A DNA stretch of 64,000 nucleotides from Omphalotus guepiniiformis (GCA_028554645.1 JAQOOI010000076.1:1178001-1242000); one strand, 5' to 3'; positions 11,921 to 24,444 are shown, counted from the stretch's first letter. A program made the numbers and translations. The notes: a model not told the origin generated them from the letters alone.

Positions 11921-12872
11921 CTATTTGCTGCCTCCGTATCTCGCTTTGCGGCCAATATCGAACGGAACGTACTTGTACTTGATCATGTGTCTGCGAGAAA
12001 ATAAACAGTGAGAAAGCAGAACTATAAAAAGCGCAAGCCAACCGCCAGCAAAACCGTAGTAGGCCTGAGGTAAAAGAAAAAACGATGCTCACTGTATCTG
12101 GCGTCTCATTGTGAGGGCGAACAATACGAAGAAGTAAATTACGAGAATAGGCCAATACACCGGGACGTCGAAAACCTCTGAAAGAGTACAGAGGGTAGCA
12201 ATAATTGTTGCTCGTGTTGCGGATAGCCTATATACTATGATTAAAACTAATTTTGACACCAATAGAACGCGGCTCACCAGAATTGCCATTCAGGTAGTCG
12301 TCTTACAAAAGGTCGGAACTCATCGTCACGCTGGCTAGGAAGAGGACTCGTGAGGCCAGGTTCACCTCCTTCCTCAATCTCGTCCGCTAGGAGGTCATCT
12401 TGAAGAGAGGGATCAAATTTCGGTTGAAGGAAAGCAAGAAGGAGGTTGAGGAGGTAGATGGCATGAGCGTCTTATTAAAGAAACGTCAGTTCAAGGTATC
12501 AGTAATCATAGAAAGAAGTACATACAACAAACTGCAATTTGCATGCATAGAATTGCAATTTGGTAATAAGAAATTTATCAGCTTCGCAACTCCCTTTGTG
12601 ACCAACGTATGTACTGACCAATGTACCACTAAATAAGCATCAGCTGAATATTTTATAGGAATAAACTAAAAGCAACTCACCCCTTGCGCCAGCACAATCC
12701 TCAAGAAGAAGACAAATAGTAGCCCCGCAGTTCCTAGCCAGCGGTTCAGCATATGAGGCGTCCATCGGTCCAATGTCTGTTGGTACAACCGCTGAAATCT
12801 GGAATATGAGGCCGAGATATTCTGTATCGGCGATGGCTCAACGCCCGAGCCCAAATCCGAGGCGGACATCAT
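11921..12872 (-). CDS. RER1: RER1, ER retention/retrieval receptor
   Basis: Six exons (12872-12681, 12628-12619, 12531-12526, 12470-12278, 12227-12093, 11990-11921) join in phase to give 201 aa. RER1 is a four-span Golgi membrane protein that returns ER membrane proteins in COPI vesicles. The full set of family landmarks is present: [19 protein letters not shown], the [17 protein letters not shown] segment, [32 protein letters not shown], the [18 protein letters not shown] membrane segment, and a C-terminal [14 protein letters not shown]. Exons 2 and 3 are only 10 and 6 nt long and encode WYI(V) and VC(Y) inside the first conserved membrane hairpin. The first ATG of a tandem ATGATG is taken as start. 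It is divergent from the kinase gene at 13074. Confidence 0.95.
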
Positions 12873-13073
12873 GTCGAATTCGTATTTTTTCTTGGTGAGG
12901 GTCGTGGAAAAAGCCCAAACCCAACAAGTAACAGCCGGAAACCCATTTACTGTTTTTGAGCGGAGTCTAAATGAGGTTGACGGTCCGCTTTCCCGGGCCG
13001 CAGGTGTGTATTCTCTCAACGACGATGGTCAAAACAATCAACTCCTAATCTCAAGTTTTGCATATATGCCACT
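12873..13073. promoter_or_regulatory. Divergent promoter region, RER1 / glycerate kinase-like
   Basis: Only 201 bp separate the ATG codons of the two divergent genes, so both core promoters and both 5' leaders must fit here. I see no convincing TATA box. The region is inferred from gene positions alone. Confidence 0.5.
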
Positions 13074-14140
13074 ATGGCTTTTCCAGCTGCTGTCGAACAT
13101 ATTTCGAACCATATTCTGGGATGCTTGAAAGAAACTACCGAAAAACCTGTTTTTGTTGCTCTTCAAGGGCCGCAAGGTTCAGGTAAATCCTACCTCACGG
13201 ACCTTGTTCGTTCACAGCTATCGGCATCCCCACAATCGCTAAATGTCGTTGTTCTATCCATCGACGACCTCTACTTGCCTCATGAAGGCTTGCAGGAGCT
13301 GTCCCGAAAACATCCTGATAACCCACTCTGGCGTGGACGTGGTCAACCTGGTACCCACGACGTTGACCTTGGTTATTCCATACTGAAATCGCTGAAGCAA
13401 GGAACCGGAGATGTTGAACTTCCAAGATTTGATAAGAGCTTATTTGATGGGGAGGGAGATCGACTTCCAATGGATGGAAGCGGTGTTGTCGTTCGAACGC
13501 CAGTCGATGTGGTGATCATGGAAGGCTGGTTCGTGGGTTTCTATCCAATCACACAACAAGAACTTCAACGGAGATGGGAGGGTGTTTGGGTTCAGGAGAA
13601 AAGTAATCTTAATATGGATGACGCTGTTATTGGTACGAAGGAAAACATAAGTGCAGTTAACGATGCACTCTTCAAGTATATGGATCTTTGGTCTCTCTTT
13701 GAGATCTTCATCCAGGTCCGTGAACACGAACATGCTCACTTCCGGGATAATGACTTTCATCCAGCTTCAACCCGCGCCAACTCAGGACTCCAAATCACCT
13801 TACTCCATTATCTACAAATGGCGGCTTGAACAAGAACATTACATGAAAGCGCGTAACGGTGGAAAGGGCATGAACGACTCTGCCGTTAAGCTGTGCGTAA
13901 CGTATTCTCAAGCTTTTGGATGATCTGTTCATTATCCAGGCGTTCAACAGCTTTGTGGACCGTTATATCCCAGGATACGTTTTCTTTGGCGATGGCGTAA
14001 CTGAGGGATATGCTGCGAGCGACACAGCTGCAACTGCGGACTCATCTCCCGGAAATATTACGACTCCTCCTTGGCTTGGACGGGCCCTTCGTATCGTAAT
14101 TGATGAATCGCGAGAAGTCGTGGGGATCGAACGCTTTTAG
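13074..14140 (+). CDS. D-glycerate 3-kinase / Tda10-like P-loop kinase
   Basis: Three exons (13074-13715, 13765-13896, 13940-14140) give 324 aa. The protein starts with a short helix followed by a Walker A motif, QGPQGSGKSYL, near residue 31. Later come LSIDDLYLP, NPLWRGRGQPGTHD, the LPRFDKS segment and VIMEGWFVGF, which together mark the fungal and plant D-glycerate kinase/phosphoribulokinase-like group that includes yeast Tda10. The C-terminus has KWRLEQEHYM, GGKGM and VDRYIPGYVFFGDGV. The family phosphorylates glycerate at O-3 in plants; the substrate of the fungal members is less certain. The second and third introns are GT-AG with consistent phase. No targeting signal is visible, so a cytosolic location is likely. 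Confidence 0.88.
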
Positions 14141-14760
14141 ATGAGTATACATACTGAGGGTAAAGATCTCTGACTTGAATAATCCTGTGAGGGCTCATAA
14201 ACCAATATAGTTATAGCGATACAGTTATAGTGATCGTCGTGGTATTAGTACGCGGTATAAAGGAACAAGTTCATGTCCGTATCCATGATACAATCGTCAA
14301 GAGAGATATTGCTTCAAGCTCATATCAGAAAAGGCGTTTTCTTTAATGCTTGAGGCTTAGAGCCCTGAGGCCTGAGGCCTGAGTCGCCGTTTACCGACCG
14401 ATTCTCAGTCATCCAAATTACTTCTCCACGATCTCCCTCTAATCTACGGGTTTAATTTAAATTGCGTAACAAGAGATGCGCAGCTATTGAAGCTAGCAGA
14501 GTATGTAGCGCGCGAAAGGAAAATAAGTAACTGGGTCAGCACTCTGCACCGCCGGGGACCAATCTGAAGTCAACCGCAAATATTGATAAGTTCTATGTAT
14601 TCTGTCAATTGCAGTACTTCAAAGCTCCAGTACTCAGTGCCTTTAAGTATGTAAGTGTGAGCGACTATGTATACGATTGCTATTCCTATTTGGGGTCACC
14701 CGGTATGAATTCAAGCGGATACGGGCGCCTAACTCATTACACTTCTTCATCGATATCGTG
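14141..14760. other. Gene-free stretch with small GC-rich direct repeat
   Basis: This 620-bp gap lies between two genes on the same strand. Around 14361-14385 the unit 'ctgagg' or 'cctgagg' repeats three times in a row. I see no gene or RNA. The open frame runs upstream of the chosen start of the next gene to 14677 but is not conserved in character. Confidence 0.45.
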
Positions 14761-15735
14761 ATGTCTGCCTACGGTACTATCACGAGAGTTAACTCAAGTG
14801 AGGGGCCCTTGGCTTCTACTATATGGACGGGTCGGAGCTCAGCGTCTGGCTCATCGCTACACGTCACGATACACCATCTGAGGCTCTCTTTCGCCGATAC
14901 TCCTCAAGGACTACTTGAACATTTGAGTACGGTATTTGCTCAGGAGGTCGAAGATGGAAGGACTTACCCCCAGGAGGGGCGTCATGATCTGGATGCTTTT
15001 GTGAAATACTTCTTTGCGGAAGACGTGTTTCTGGCGATTAAGGCCCAGAGCTCTGACTCGGACACGACTCCACTGAGCATCGAAGATGGAGCGGAGACGC
15101 GTGTTTCAATCGATGAGGTGAGAAAAGGTAGAGCTTGGGAGGATTGCGTTGTTGGATATTACTATGTATGTCGATCTGTGGCGTGAACGCGTACAGAGGC
15201 AGGTTGAAGGACTACAATAACAGGTAAAACCCAATTACCCAGGACGTTCATCGCATGTAAGTATCTGTGAAACATTTAGACCCGTTCTTGATGTTGATGG
15301 AATGCATGTACTTTCAGATATGCAATGGTGATACCTCTAGTCAGCATCTCAATGTATTGAACACTTACGATCTATAGCTGGATTCATCGTACCCCCAAAT
15401 CAACGCGCAGGGGGTTTCGGGTCAATTCTGGCAAAATCTTTCGTCCATTACGCGCCGAGATTAGGATATAGAGCGAGTGTATTCAACCTCGTGTATGTGA
15501 ACAACATAGCTTCTATCAAGTGAGTTGCATGACCGGTATAAGATGAACGATAACTTCCATTTGCTGTCATCACAGGCTTTGGGAGCGCTTGGGTTTCACC
15601 AAAGTGGGCCGCATCCCTCAGGCAGGTCGTTTGAAGCGTAAGGATGGACAAGGAGAAGAATATGTAGATGCCTGGGTGGTATACAAAAGCTTTGTAGAAT
15701 CATCAGATACGAAGCAGGAGGGCGAGACGCTCTAA
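14761..15735 (+). CDS. GNAT-family N-acetyltransferase (Mpr1-like)
   Basis: Five exons (14761-15165, 15224-15256, 15318-15327, 15378-15519, 15576-15735) give 249 aa. The acetyl-CoA binding part is clear: KPNYPGRSSHICNAGFIVPP, then the turn NQRAGGFGSILAKSF, then YRASVFNLVYVNNIASIKLWERLGF, and the C-terminal GEEYVDAWVVYKSF. This order matches fungal GNAT enzymes of the Mpr1 type, which detoxify azetidine-2-carboxylate and related compounds; the substrate here is unknown. Exon 3 is only 10 nt (ICN plus one base), with canonical acceptor and donor on either side. The start at 14761 is the first ATG after an in-frame leader without protein character. Confidence 0.85.
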
Positions 15736-17490
15736 ATGTAGTTAGATCGAGAGGAATGGTAAAGGAATTTGCCTGTGTGGACTTTACCATTCAGTATACC
15801 ATATTCAGTGTGAGCCCGGATATTCAGAACGTTTGAAACACGCGACGATATAGACTCCATCACGCAAAATGGAATACAGAGGTCGACAGCATGTCTTGAC
15901 ATGTCACCCTATCGGAAGTGGTACTTTTAGTACAAGCTAGCTCCTTGGTAAGCGAAGCGCCAGGATATATGTTCCTGCATACCATTGGCATAAGATGTGA
16001 TTTGGACGGACTGTTCATCATGTGCCTCACCGAATGGTCTGAGAGTCTATCGATTTCACTGGCCAGTGCCAACCCGATGTCGCCAGCAAAGCCGAACTAA
16101 ACAGCTCTACACAGCTGTGTTCATCGTGGTGCCAGCGACGGGTCATGATGTGGGATGATGATGTGTCTTCGCCTTGATCAACAGCCGTGACATTTTCTAA
16201 GTATGCGCTCAAGTCAAAACGTTGTACTTATTGCGAGTGATGCGGAGGATTAGGAGAGTCCCGATTGTAGTGGTCATGAGTCATACATATAAGGAATACG
16301 GCGGTGGATGTGTAACTATTCATACTGTCATCTTCACGAGCAGTTTAGCCTTTTGGGTGTGATGCGGTCCCGATACGGATTGATACAGAGTATGAAGATT
16401 GAGATAATGATTAGGGGGAGAGTGGGTTGAGAGAATTACTTGGGGTTACTGGGCGCTGAGAGAATGAATAGAGCTTGAATGCCCTGTGCACTGAAGCTTA
16501 ACTTGAAGCTCGAAGCATTGAGGAGTGAAATTGTGAAACGAGGACCGTTTGTACATACACGATATCGGGGACCAAGTAATCCATCCGTCCATGTAGAAAG
16601 ACTGGTGGAATCAACGCGCTGTCAAGAGGTCCCTTGAGATTCGGTACCCCGGTCCGGTAATGCCGAATGGTGCAACTCACTCGAGTGGTGAACGCACCAT
16701 TGTCATGCATATCATCATGCACGCCAGGCTCCATAGACGTGCGTGCAATAAGAATTCATTACACAGCCGAGTGTAAACAGGTAATTCTATGTTACTGCAC
16801 ATTTTGAAGCCGACCAACGCTTATTCGCAAGATGCCCGAAAGTGGGTAGCAACATACGAAAAGTTTGCCTCCGAACACGGAGAAGTATGCATGGATTAGA
16901 CGGACATCGTGAGTCCGAAAGCATGCGGAGCGGAACTATGAACACGAGTCCGAATGACTGGTCGGACAGCCCTGAGGACGAAGAAAGGAAGAGTAGAGAA
17001 GTAGAGATCTTCTGAATGCAATACTTTGTGCGACCATTCGTGAGTTTCTTCGATCAAACCACAGCACAACAGCCTGAGGCTACGGTAAGCAAGCTGTATC
17101 ATCTGTTGAATTGGAACATGCTCTCTAGGCGTGAACCTGCGTGAAACTAGCTTGATGCGCTGTTCCCACTGCGCTGCTAACCAAGAACTGCGGATGAGAA
17201 CAAGAAATCAAGTAGGAAAAATTTGCGCGGGCAGTGCGGACTGTCGGGTATAGTGTGACCGATGGTCCGGAATAGTCACCCCGACGCCATCGTTATAGGA
17301 CAGCACTGCCAACTTTTTTTAAGTCCCAGTACGGCAACCTCAACAGTCCTTATATACGCAGTTCCTTCTTTCTCGCATCGCATTCTTCCCGCTGCTGCTA
17401 CCTCTGCTCTCTCTCTTCACTTTTTCATCTGCTCGACGCCACGTTTGTGCAACGTTCTCCAGCGAGTAGCTTTTGTTCTGATAGCACCTG
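15736..17490. other. Gene-free stretch upstream of the cyclin gene
   Basis: This 1.75-kb segment has only short open frames without recognisable motifs or plausible exon chains. I see no tRNA, transposon ends or tandem repeats. A TATA-like 'cttatatacg' at about 17349-17358 may belong to the cyclin gene. Confidence 0.45.
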
Positions 17491-17690
17491 GTGAGTGCTT
17501 TTCCATCTCTTGTCTGTGTGGCCAAACCTGGAAGGTGGATCTTGCACACACCACGTGTCTCGAGCAAAAAATTTTTTTGTGTGGGAAAAGATATTGTTGA
17601 GCAACAATTACTGTGGACATGTGGCAACCATTTGACTTGGACAGATTGTATATATGAATTCGATAGTTTCTGACCTTTTCTTTCCTTCAG
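17491..17690 (+). other. Probable 5' UTR intron of the cyclin gene
   Basis: A good donor (ctg|gtgagt at 17491) and a pyrimidine-rich acceptor (tttccttcag ending 17690) bracket 200 nt just 19 nt before the start codon. This is three to four times longer than the coding introns in the window. It is inferred from splice-site quality only. Confidence 0.5.
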
Positions 17691-17709
17691 TGGCTTTTTA
17701 TCCAACTTG

Positions 17710-18754
17710 ATGGCGTCGGTGCACGGACCCCCCATTCCCTCTCATCCTGTCGACCCGAAGAAAGCCGCAACTCGTTCTCGTGCTTTTCAGCCTATTCCAG
17801 CTGTGAATATTTTCTTTTTTTTTTTCTCTTTCTTTTTCTGTCTCTTAACCTATGTCTTTCTAGTCCTCCGTTTCACAGCCACAGACGAAGGATGCGTTCT
17901 ATGGGCACGAGTATATGGCTCGTTTGTGCGCACGGTTCATCACACATCTTTTTGCTTGCCCCGAATATCCTCCCACTTCTACTCATTCGCAGGCGAAGCT
18001 TCCCAATTTTATCGCTTATGCTCTTCATCGCACCAAGCTTCATACTGCTGTCACTTTTGCCGCCCTCGTCCTTCTCCAGCGTCTCAAGGCCAGGTTTCCT
18101 ACCGCGCGGGGTTCTTCCGGTCACCGGCTCTTCATTTCGGCATTTATGATCGCCTCCAAGGTGATTTGCGACGATACTTACTCGAACAAGTCTTGGAGCA
18201 TCGTCGCTCAGAATATGTTCACCTTGAGGGAGATTAACCAGATGGAGCGAGAGATGTGTAATTATCTCGACTGGGAACTCACCGTGGACAATCCCATTCT
18301 CTCTAATTTCGAGGCTCTGGTCAAGGAGGATTTCCAGTCCCCACAAGGACCTTATCCTACGTATTCTCTACAGCTGGTCTCGAAGCGTGCTGCAAGGGCT
18401 GCCGCTTCAACTTCGAATACTCCCATACCCGAGCCACATCCGACAACTTCTCCTATACCTGCTTTTGGTCAACGTTACTCATCGCCTGCAAAGTCTACAG
18501 AGCCACCTCCTCGGAAAGATGCTTCCTCCTATTCCTCTACCCCTATGACACCCGATACTCCTTCACCAAGTTACTCCAACACTACCTCCCCCGCTTCATC
18601 TGCGTCTCCTCAAACTCCGATTGGCGATGAAGATTTCTCTGCCAAGATTCGTGACTATGACCACCCTCTCGAGTTCATAATAACAGAAAAACTCGCCGCT
18701 AATAATCCTCTGAAAGGCAAAACATTCGCTTTCGCCGTTCCAGCAGTATGGTAG
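17710..18754 (+). CDS. PCL1/Pho80-type cyclin
   Basis: Two exons (17710-17802 and 17864-18754) give 327 aa. A short basic leader is followed by the cyclin box: YMARLCARFITHLF, then LPNFIAYALHRTKLHTAVTFAALVLLQRLK, HRLFISAFMIASKVICDDTYSNKSWSIVAQ, and REINQMEREMCNYLDWELTVD. This order, especially the 'ASKVICDDTYSNKSW' and 'LREINQMEREM' elements, is typical of Pho85-partner (PCL1/2 subfamily) cyclins that link nutrient state and cell-cycle entry. The C-terminal 130 residues are Ser/Thr/Pro-rich with many SP/TP sites, so phosphorylation-controlled turnover is plausible (inference). A likely 5' UTR intron lies just upstream. Confidence 0.9.
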
Positions 18755-21700
18755 CAAGTAAATTCGTCTTACTCGTGCTCTCTCATCATCAGCATGGTAT
18801 TTCCTCCCCCATTGTACCAACATCATGCATTCGGACTAGACTTATACCCACACAAAATTCTTTGCATTCAGACCCATCGTTCTTCGCCGCTTGCTCACTC
18901 AATTCACTATCTATCGGTCAAGATGACGATTTGTATTTTTGGCACCCTGAGAGCTTAACTTTGCATACACTGACATTTCTTTCCCTTCTTTTGGCACCTG
19001 CATCTGGGTTGTTGTTTCAGTAGCATCTATACTTATTCGTACATGTTCCTTAACTTCATACAATACTGTCGTATGCGCATATATACATAGCATAAAGAGA
19101 TGTAAAAAAATAACGAAAATATGGTCATACTCTTGTCTTCCGTGCGACCAACTCATAAGTTACAATTGAAATCAGAGTTCTCGCGGAAACACGACTTGAA
19201 CGTGTTGCAAGCCAAGAACTCTATGTCGCCTACAGAATCATCAAAATTCTTACACACATCTCTTACTCTGGCTTCGGCTCCTTCATAGAATTTCCATGGT
19301 TCCGCCCTTTGAGAAACTTCCGAGTAATTAGTGTATGTTCCTCCGTGGACCGTGGTTCATGATCAATCATATCGTGCATACATCCGTGTGTCCGGTAAAT
19401 GTCGGAACAGAACAGAAGTTGCGAAAGACATAATAAAATGGCCGCGGATTGTAAAACAGCCTGTATATACAGCGTGTATACAGATCTTCCAATCAGACTG
19501 TCCGGTGTTCCCGAAACATTTAAATCTAGTCCTGAAATGTTTCTGGTATGAAGTCACCAGATGACAATCATCACAGCGGTATCAAGAATTTCCTCACATG
19601 GAGGTATTTCGACAATGCGTCAACCTCGACGGGCGGCTACTTGAAATCCTGAGGACCAGGACCGGGACCAATGCATCAGGAGCGTTCCGAAGTGTATTCG
19701 CATGCAAGGCACGGGTTGTACAGACAGCCAGGCGTCCTTGTTGAAACGTTCAGGTGCGGATGCACTGCTTCGGGCTTCATCTTTTGCATGCGTACGCATC
19801 TGGTGCCGGGGATACGTTACTGAATGCAGGGACAAAAATCAGACCATGTCTGCGGCTTGTTGGCGTTCTTCTGATATCACGGTTTTCACCTGGATACATT
19901 TTGTATACTTTTGTATACCGTTTGGTGATTGTATACCAGGGTCGAATCGCGAGTGGGATTTTATTATCGACGCAGGAAAGGCGTCTGTCTGTCCACGCCA
20001 CGAGGCTTCGAGCATGCCCCGGACTCGGAGAAATGGTTACGACATTCCCCCAATAATTGTCGATTGTTGAAAAAGGGCGACACTCACTCAGCGCTGTCCC
20101 GGCGCTGTCTGACTCGGTGATCCAGTTTGAGCCTTGCGCGACTGCCTGAAAAGGCATCCAGATATCAATCAATAACATGATGTAGCTTCAAGGGGTTGGT
20201 GGTGCCAGCGTAACTTCAAGTTACCATTTTGATTGGTATAATGCCAATGACGCTTATTGTCATCGATATCGAGTCAGGTCTCAATGGTTTCAATGGCTAT
20301 ACTTGGATCTGATATCTGCGATGTGATGTAAGTTACACCGTCTATGTATTAGAGGTTGTACAGCCTGAAAATGACTCGCTCAACTTACAAGCTTATTTTT
20401 TTTCGATCATGATCGAATTGTGGGCGCCAATCCAGTCTAACTCGTGGAAGGGTATTAGACGCCCAAAGTTAGGCTTCCGAATTGAGGTCACTGAGGCTGC
20501 GAAGGAGTGATCATTGAACAAGTGCAGATCTTCCGCTCCTTGTTGTACACCAGTTGGGTATCCAGTTACATGGCGTGATTTTGAATTTCCTTTCCTTGTC
20601 TCCTCATGTCTGCGAATGCCAGTGCTTTCAACCATCAAGAATCGCTTGGTCTCAAACAACCAGCTTTGAAACCGCCATTCTATGGCGCAACGTCTTGATG
20701 GGAGAACATTCCATGTTCCTTAGAACCTCAAGTTGACAATTTCATCAACATTGCCTAGCGCTGTCGTAGCCATGAGATTACCTCGAGGCCGCAGAGGGTG
20801 ATGATGACAGACAACATTTTTGATCATTTGATGGAAAGCAATTCTGTACATGGGCAAGCAGCATTCTGCCAAACAGTAGGATGGGCAAGTGTACCTGTAT
20901 GTATGAGAAGTTCTGTATTTCTGAGTTGACACTACAGCTCAAGTACTGCTGTGAAGATTATACCCAATTGTGAACATATCAGCTGTTGAATCCCTGGAGA
21001 GCGGAGGCTAGCACCCCCTTTAACGCCGAGAATGCTGTCAGGACCACGCACTCACAATAATGACCTTTCGAAGCATGTATTCCCGAGTAGACACGAACCC
21101 AATTGGTGCATACAAGGAGCTGTGAATCTATATCTCGAAATTCATTCGTGTGATGAGTATCTAAATCTGAATCTGATGGCTTAGAACTTTCACGTACGGA
21201 TGCATACTATCGCAGTGTGAAAGATTCCGTGCATAACGTAGCCAGGCTAATGCTGAGCCTTGCGATTGGCGTCAAGACCGTCTGACTGATTCCTGAGCAA
21301 GTCACGATCCCGTCTATTGAATGCTGAGATAAATGATAAAAAAATCAGAACGTCACTGAACTTATTAATGCCAGCTAGGCGATATTGGAACAGCCCTTAG
21401 ATACATTCCCTTGATTATGCTGGTACTAGTGTGGCGTATGGCCGGCATGACCGACTATAAAACGAAGAATCCATGTTCACAGCCATTGAAGAACAAGAGG
21501 TTATCTTGATGACAAGCAACAGCGAAACGCTCATCGCGGGATTGCGACAAACAGCAAGTATAGCGCGCGAATAATCAGGATTCACCTTGCGCCCACAGAG
21601 GAAGTAGAAAACTTGATGGTAGTTACAAGCCCCGCGATGCACATTTCTGAGTCACGGCCGAGAAGAACCAATCTTCGGATCTCGGGCTTTTGAAGCTGCG

Positions 21701-21933
21701 TAAGTCGAGCTACGAATGAGCCTTGAGGTGTATTCCTGAATCCACAGAATAGATGGGCGCGAATGAGTAAAGTACAACCAGACAGTTCACTCCCTGGAGA
21801 CGTCTGTCTGTCCACGGGTGTCATGGGTGTGCCAGTGGTCCACGTGACATGATTGTCGGTTTGGTCAGATTTGTGTATGCGGAGCTTGAAAATACACTTG
21901 CTCGTCGTCGCCAACGTCGTCCAGCCACAAGCA
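18755..21933. other. 3.2-kb gene-free stretch
   Basis: This is one of the two longest gaps. The longest open frames (about 120-135 codons near 19700-20180 and 21582-21953) occur in overlapping frames on both strands and lack conserved motifs. A 60-90 codon minus-strand frame at 20393-20659 has somewhat protein-like composition but no exon partners. I see no tandem repeats, terminal repeats, reverse transcriptase motifs or tRNA. Confidence 0.45.
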
Positions 21934-24086
21934 ATGCCTTTCGGACTAACCATTGGTACTGATCGTGCTATTGCGCTTCAGGTATGCTAGAAGCCTACTG
22001 TCTTATATTGTATCTGCTCGCTCACCATTGAATATAGCAATCCATTCAAGATGAACTTATTACTCGAGGATACAGTCCAGATGCTGGTTAGTCTCCCTCG
22101 TCGTCCATGAGTACTTAGTCTAATCGTACTGGGGTCTCACAGATCCAGTCATGGCCGAGTATATTACCATAATGATAATTAATAACAAGACTGCTGGTAC
22201 AAGTCACAATTTTTTAACTGGCGCTTTTTGAACTGACTGAAATCTTTTGTAGCCCAAATTACTAGTGAATTGGAGGATTGTAAGTTCGAATCTTTTTCTT
22301 TCTGGTCATATACTCATGAGTTTTCCTACAGTAATTGGTTCGGATTACGGTATGTGTACTGCTTCAGTGTACGTGTTTTTTCGTGACTCAACGTCTCCTA
22401 GACCATAGCTTCACAGACTGGCTATTCAAGGAGGCAGCCAAAGGCTCGAATGAGGTACCAGAAGTATCTCCGCTTGAACCTATAGCACCAGAACCGATAG
22501 CGCCAGAGCGTCCTGTTAGCCAAGCACCTCGAGACCCTCCTCCACATCTTACGAACGAAGCTCGCCGACCTCCAAACGCGCCACGAAATGGTGTATATCA
22601 GCAGGCATTGTCACAAGCTCTACCATCGGCTGCTCCTTCTGCCCACAAACGCACTGCTTCCGCCCGTTCCCCATCTCCCAACCATCCGAACAAAGTACGT
22701 CGTACAGACGTCCCTACCGGCCCTCGAGCTATGCAACGCGAGGGCCCTTCAACTTCCCACTCAAGAAGTTTGTTGGACAGAGTGGGTGGTCCTGCTGGTT
22801 CCGCTCAGAATGGTACCACTCAGCATGATGACATACAAGCACGCATCGACAATATTACCAATGGGTCCCCAGATCCTGGCATGATGATGGCAGGAGGATA
22901 TCCGGGAATGAATGGAATGGATATGAACGCTATGGCAGCAACAGGAATGGGCAATCCTATGATGTTGCAGGAGATCATGATGAACCAAATGGCCCTTATG
23001 GCGCAGATAACTGGTATGATGAACCCCGCACAGTTTGGCGGTTTCCCTATGCAAGGTGCAATGCCTGGAGATGTGGCAATGATGCAGCAGAACATGGGCA
23101 TGAATGGGTTCCAGGGACAGGGCCATTCGAATGGCGCAGCAAGAGGGCGTGGAGGCGGGCGAGGCGGGCGAGGAATTGGACGGGGGAGGGGAGGAACGCC
23201 TTCGCCGTCAGTGCAAAGGACCGAAGAAGCTCCTGCAGAACCCTCCCCATCTCCGACAGCCCAAATCACCAATCCCACACCAATTCCCGCTACTACCCCC
23301 GTAGCCGCTGATGCAGCTGCCTTTGCTGCCCCCGTTGTTTCTGCCACCCCATCTCGTCCCGGCTACGCAGTGTTGGAGCGCCCGCAGTCACCCACACTAT
23401 GCAAATATGGACTCAAATGCACAAACGCTCATTGTCGGTGGTCTCATCCCTCTCCTGTGGCCACACAGGAGAGTGGTATGGTTCTTAGTAACGATCACTG
23501 TGAGAATGGCAAAGACTGTAAAGACAAGGATTGTATCAAGGCTCACGTCAGCCCCGCGGTCCTAAAACCTCAGGGTACGTCTTTTATCTCCTTTTTTCGC
23601 GTTCAGTTCTTGATCGTTTGCTTAAATACAGATCATCATGCGCCGTCTGCGCCGCCCCATTCGTTTTCTCCTTCTAATCCCATACCTTGTCGATTTGGTA
23701 CGGCCTGTACGCGACCAAACTGCGCTTTCTCCCATCCTCCCCGACCTCAATCTGCACAATGCCGCTTCGGAGCCGGATGCACACGAGCAACGTGTCCGTA
23801 CCAGCATCCTGAAGGCCGAGTCCTTCCTACTTCTTTCCATCGTGGTCTGTCGACGTCTGCTCCCTTAGTGAACGTGCAGACGCCGGAAACAGGTTCTATG
23901 GGTGGACCTAGCCCGCACAAAAGCGTGACATTCAATAATGCTGGGATGAAGGAGAAGATCCAGAAACAGATGAAAGCGATAGAGGAAAAGAAGAACCAAG
24001 CAGAGAAGGCCGTAAAAGAGGCCGAGGCTGCTGCTGCTGCAAGTTCTAAAAAGGATGACACAAATTCTGTCGCCATCACCGCATAG
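21934..24086 (+). CDS. Nab2/ZC3H14-type nuclear poly(A) RNA-binding protein
   Basis: Seven exons (21934-21981, 22038-22086, 22143-22196, 22253-22279, 22332-22349, 22402-23574, 23632-24086) give 607 aa. The first 85 residues form the PWI-like Nab2 N-terminal fold: MPFGLTIGTDRAIALQ, DPVMAEYITIMIINNK, LEDLIGSDYDHSFTDWLF. A Pro-rich region, a Met/Gly/Asn-rich segment (22880-23110) and an RGG-like box (near 23140-23190) follow. The C-terminal half has tandem CCCH zinc fingers: CKYGLKCTNAHCRWSH, CENGKDCKDKDCIKAH, CRFGTACTRPNCAFSH, CRFGAGCTRATCPYQH. Nab2 proteins bind poly(A) in the nucleus and couple tail-length control to mRNA export. The last 60 residues are an Ala/Lys/Glu helix. The first five exons are tiny (18-54 nt), and only correct joining reveals the N-terminal domain. 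Confidence 0.93.
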
Positions 24087-24444
24087 AGTCCCCAGAATTG
24101 TGGGGGTTGTAGTACGCCATTCCCTTATCTTTAAAGAGGACTTTGCGCGTTGTAACGAATTGTATTTTATATTCCCAGCATTTACAGTACATTCTTCCAT
24201 TCTGTCGCTGCTCTAGTTACTGCCTTTTGCTCCTCTCTTTATTGTGTTTATACCTCATACATAGCAGATTCACGGAGTGGAATACAATACAACGGCCGTG
24301 TTGCATTGCAGCTGGCCATGGGAGGCAAATGGTTGTTTCCACATTCAGGTCTATTCTTTTTTGGTTGTGCCTTGAGGGTTGCGGATACTTTTATTATTGG
24401 TATAAAATTATTGAGTGAATAAGTTTTTTCAACAGAATTCTGAC
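24087..24444. other. Interval between convergent genes
   Basis: This 358-bp interval lies between the stop codons of the Nab2-like gene and the mitochondrial ATPase gene. It should contain both 3' ends. I see nothing else. Confidence 0.5.

Noticed and set aside
19702..20178. Overlapping 120-133 codon frames on both strands
   Set aside because: No motif, no exon chain, and the two strands overlap, so chance open frames are the simplest reading.
20393..20659. Minus-strand 88-codon frame with protein-like composition
   Set aside because: It lacks splice partners and any recognisable motif; it could be a decayed gene, but I cannot support it.
21582..21953. Minus-strand 123-codon frame overlapping the first exon of the Nab2-like gene
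   Set aside because: It is antisense to a well-supported gene start and shows no conserved pattern.
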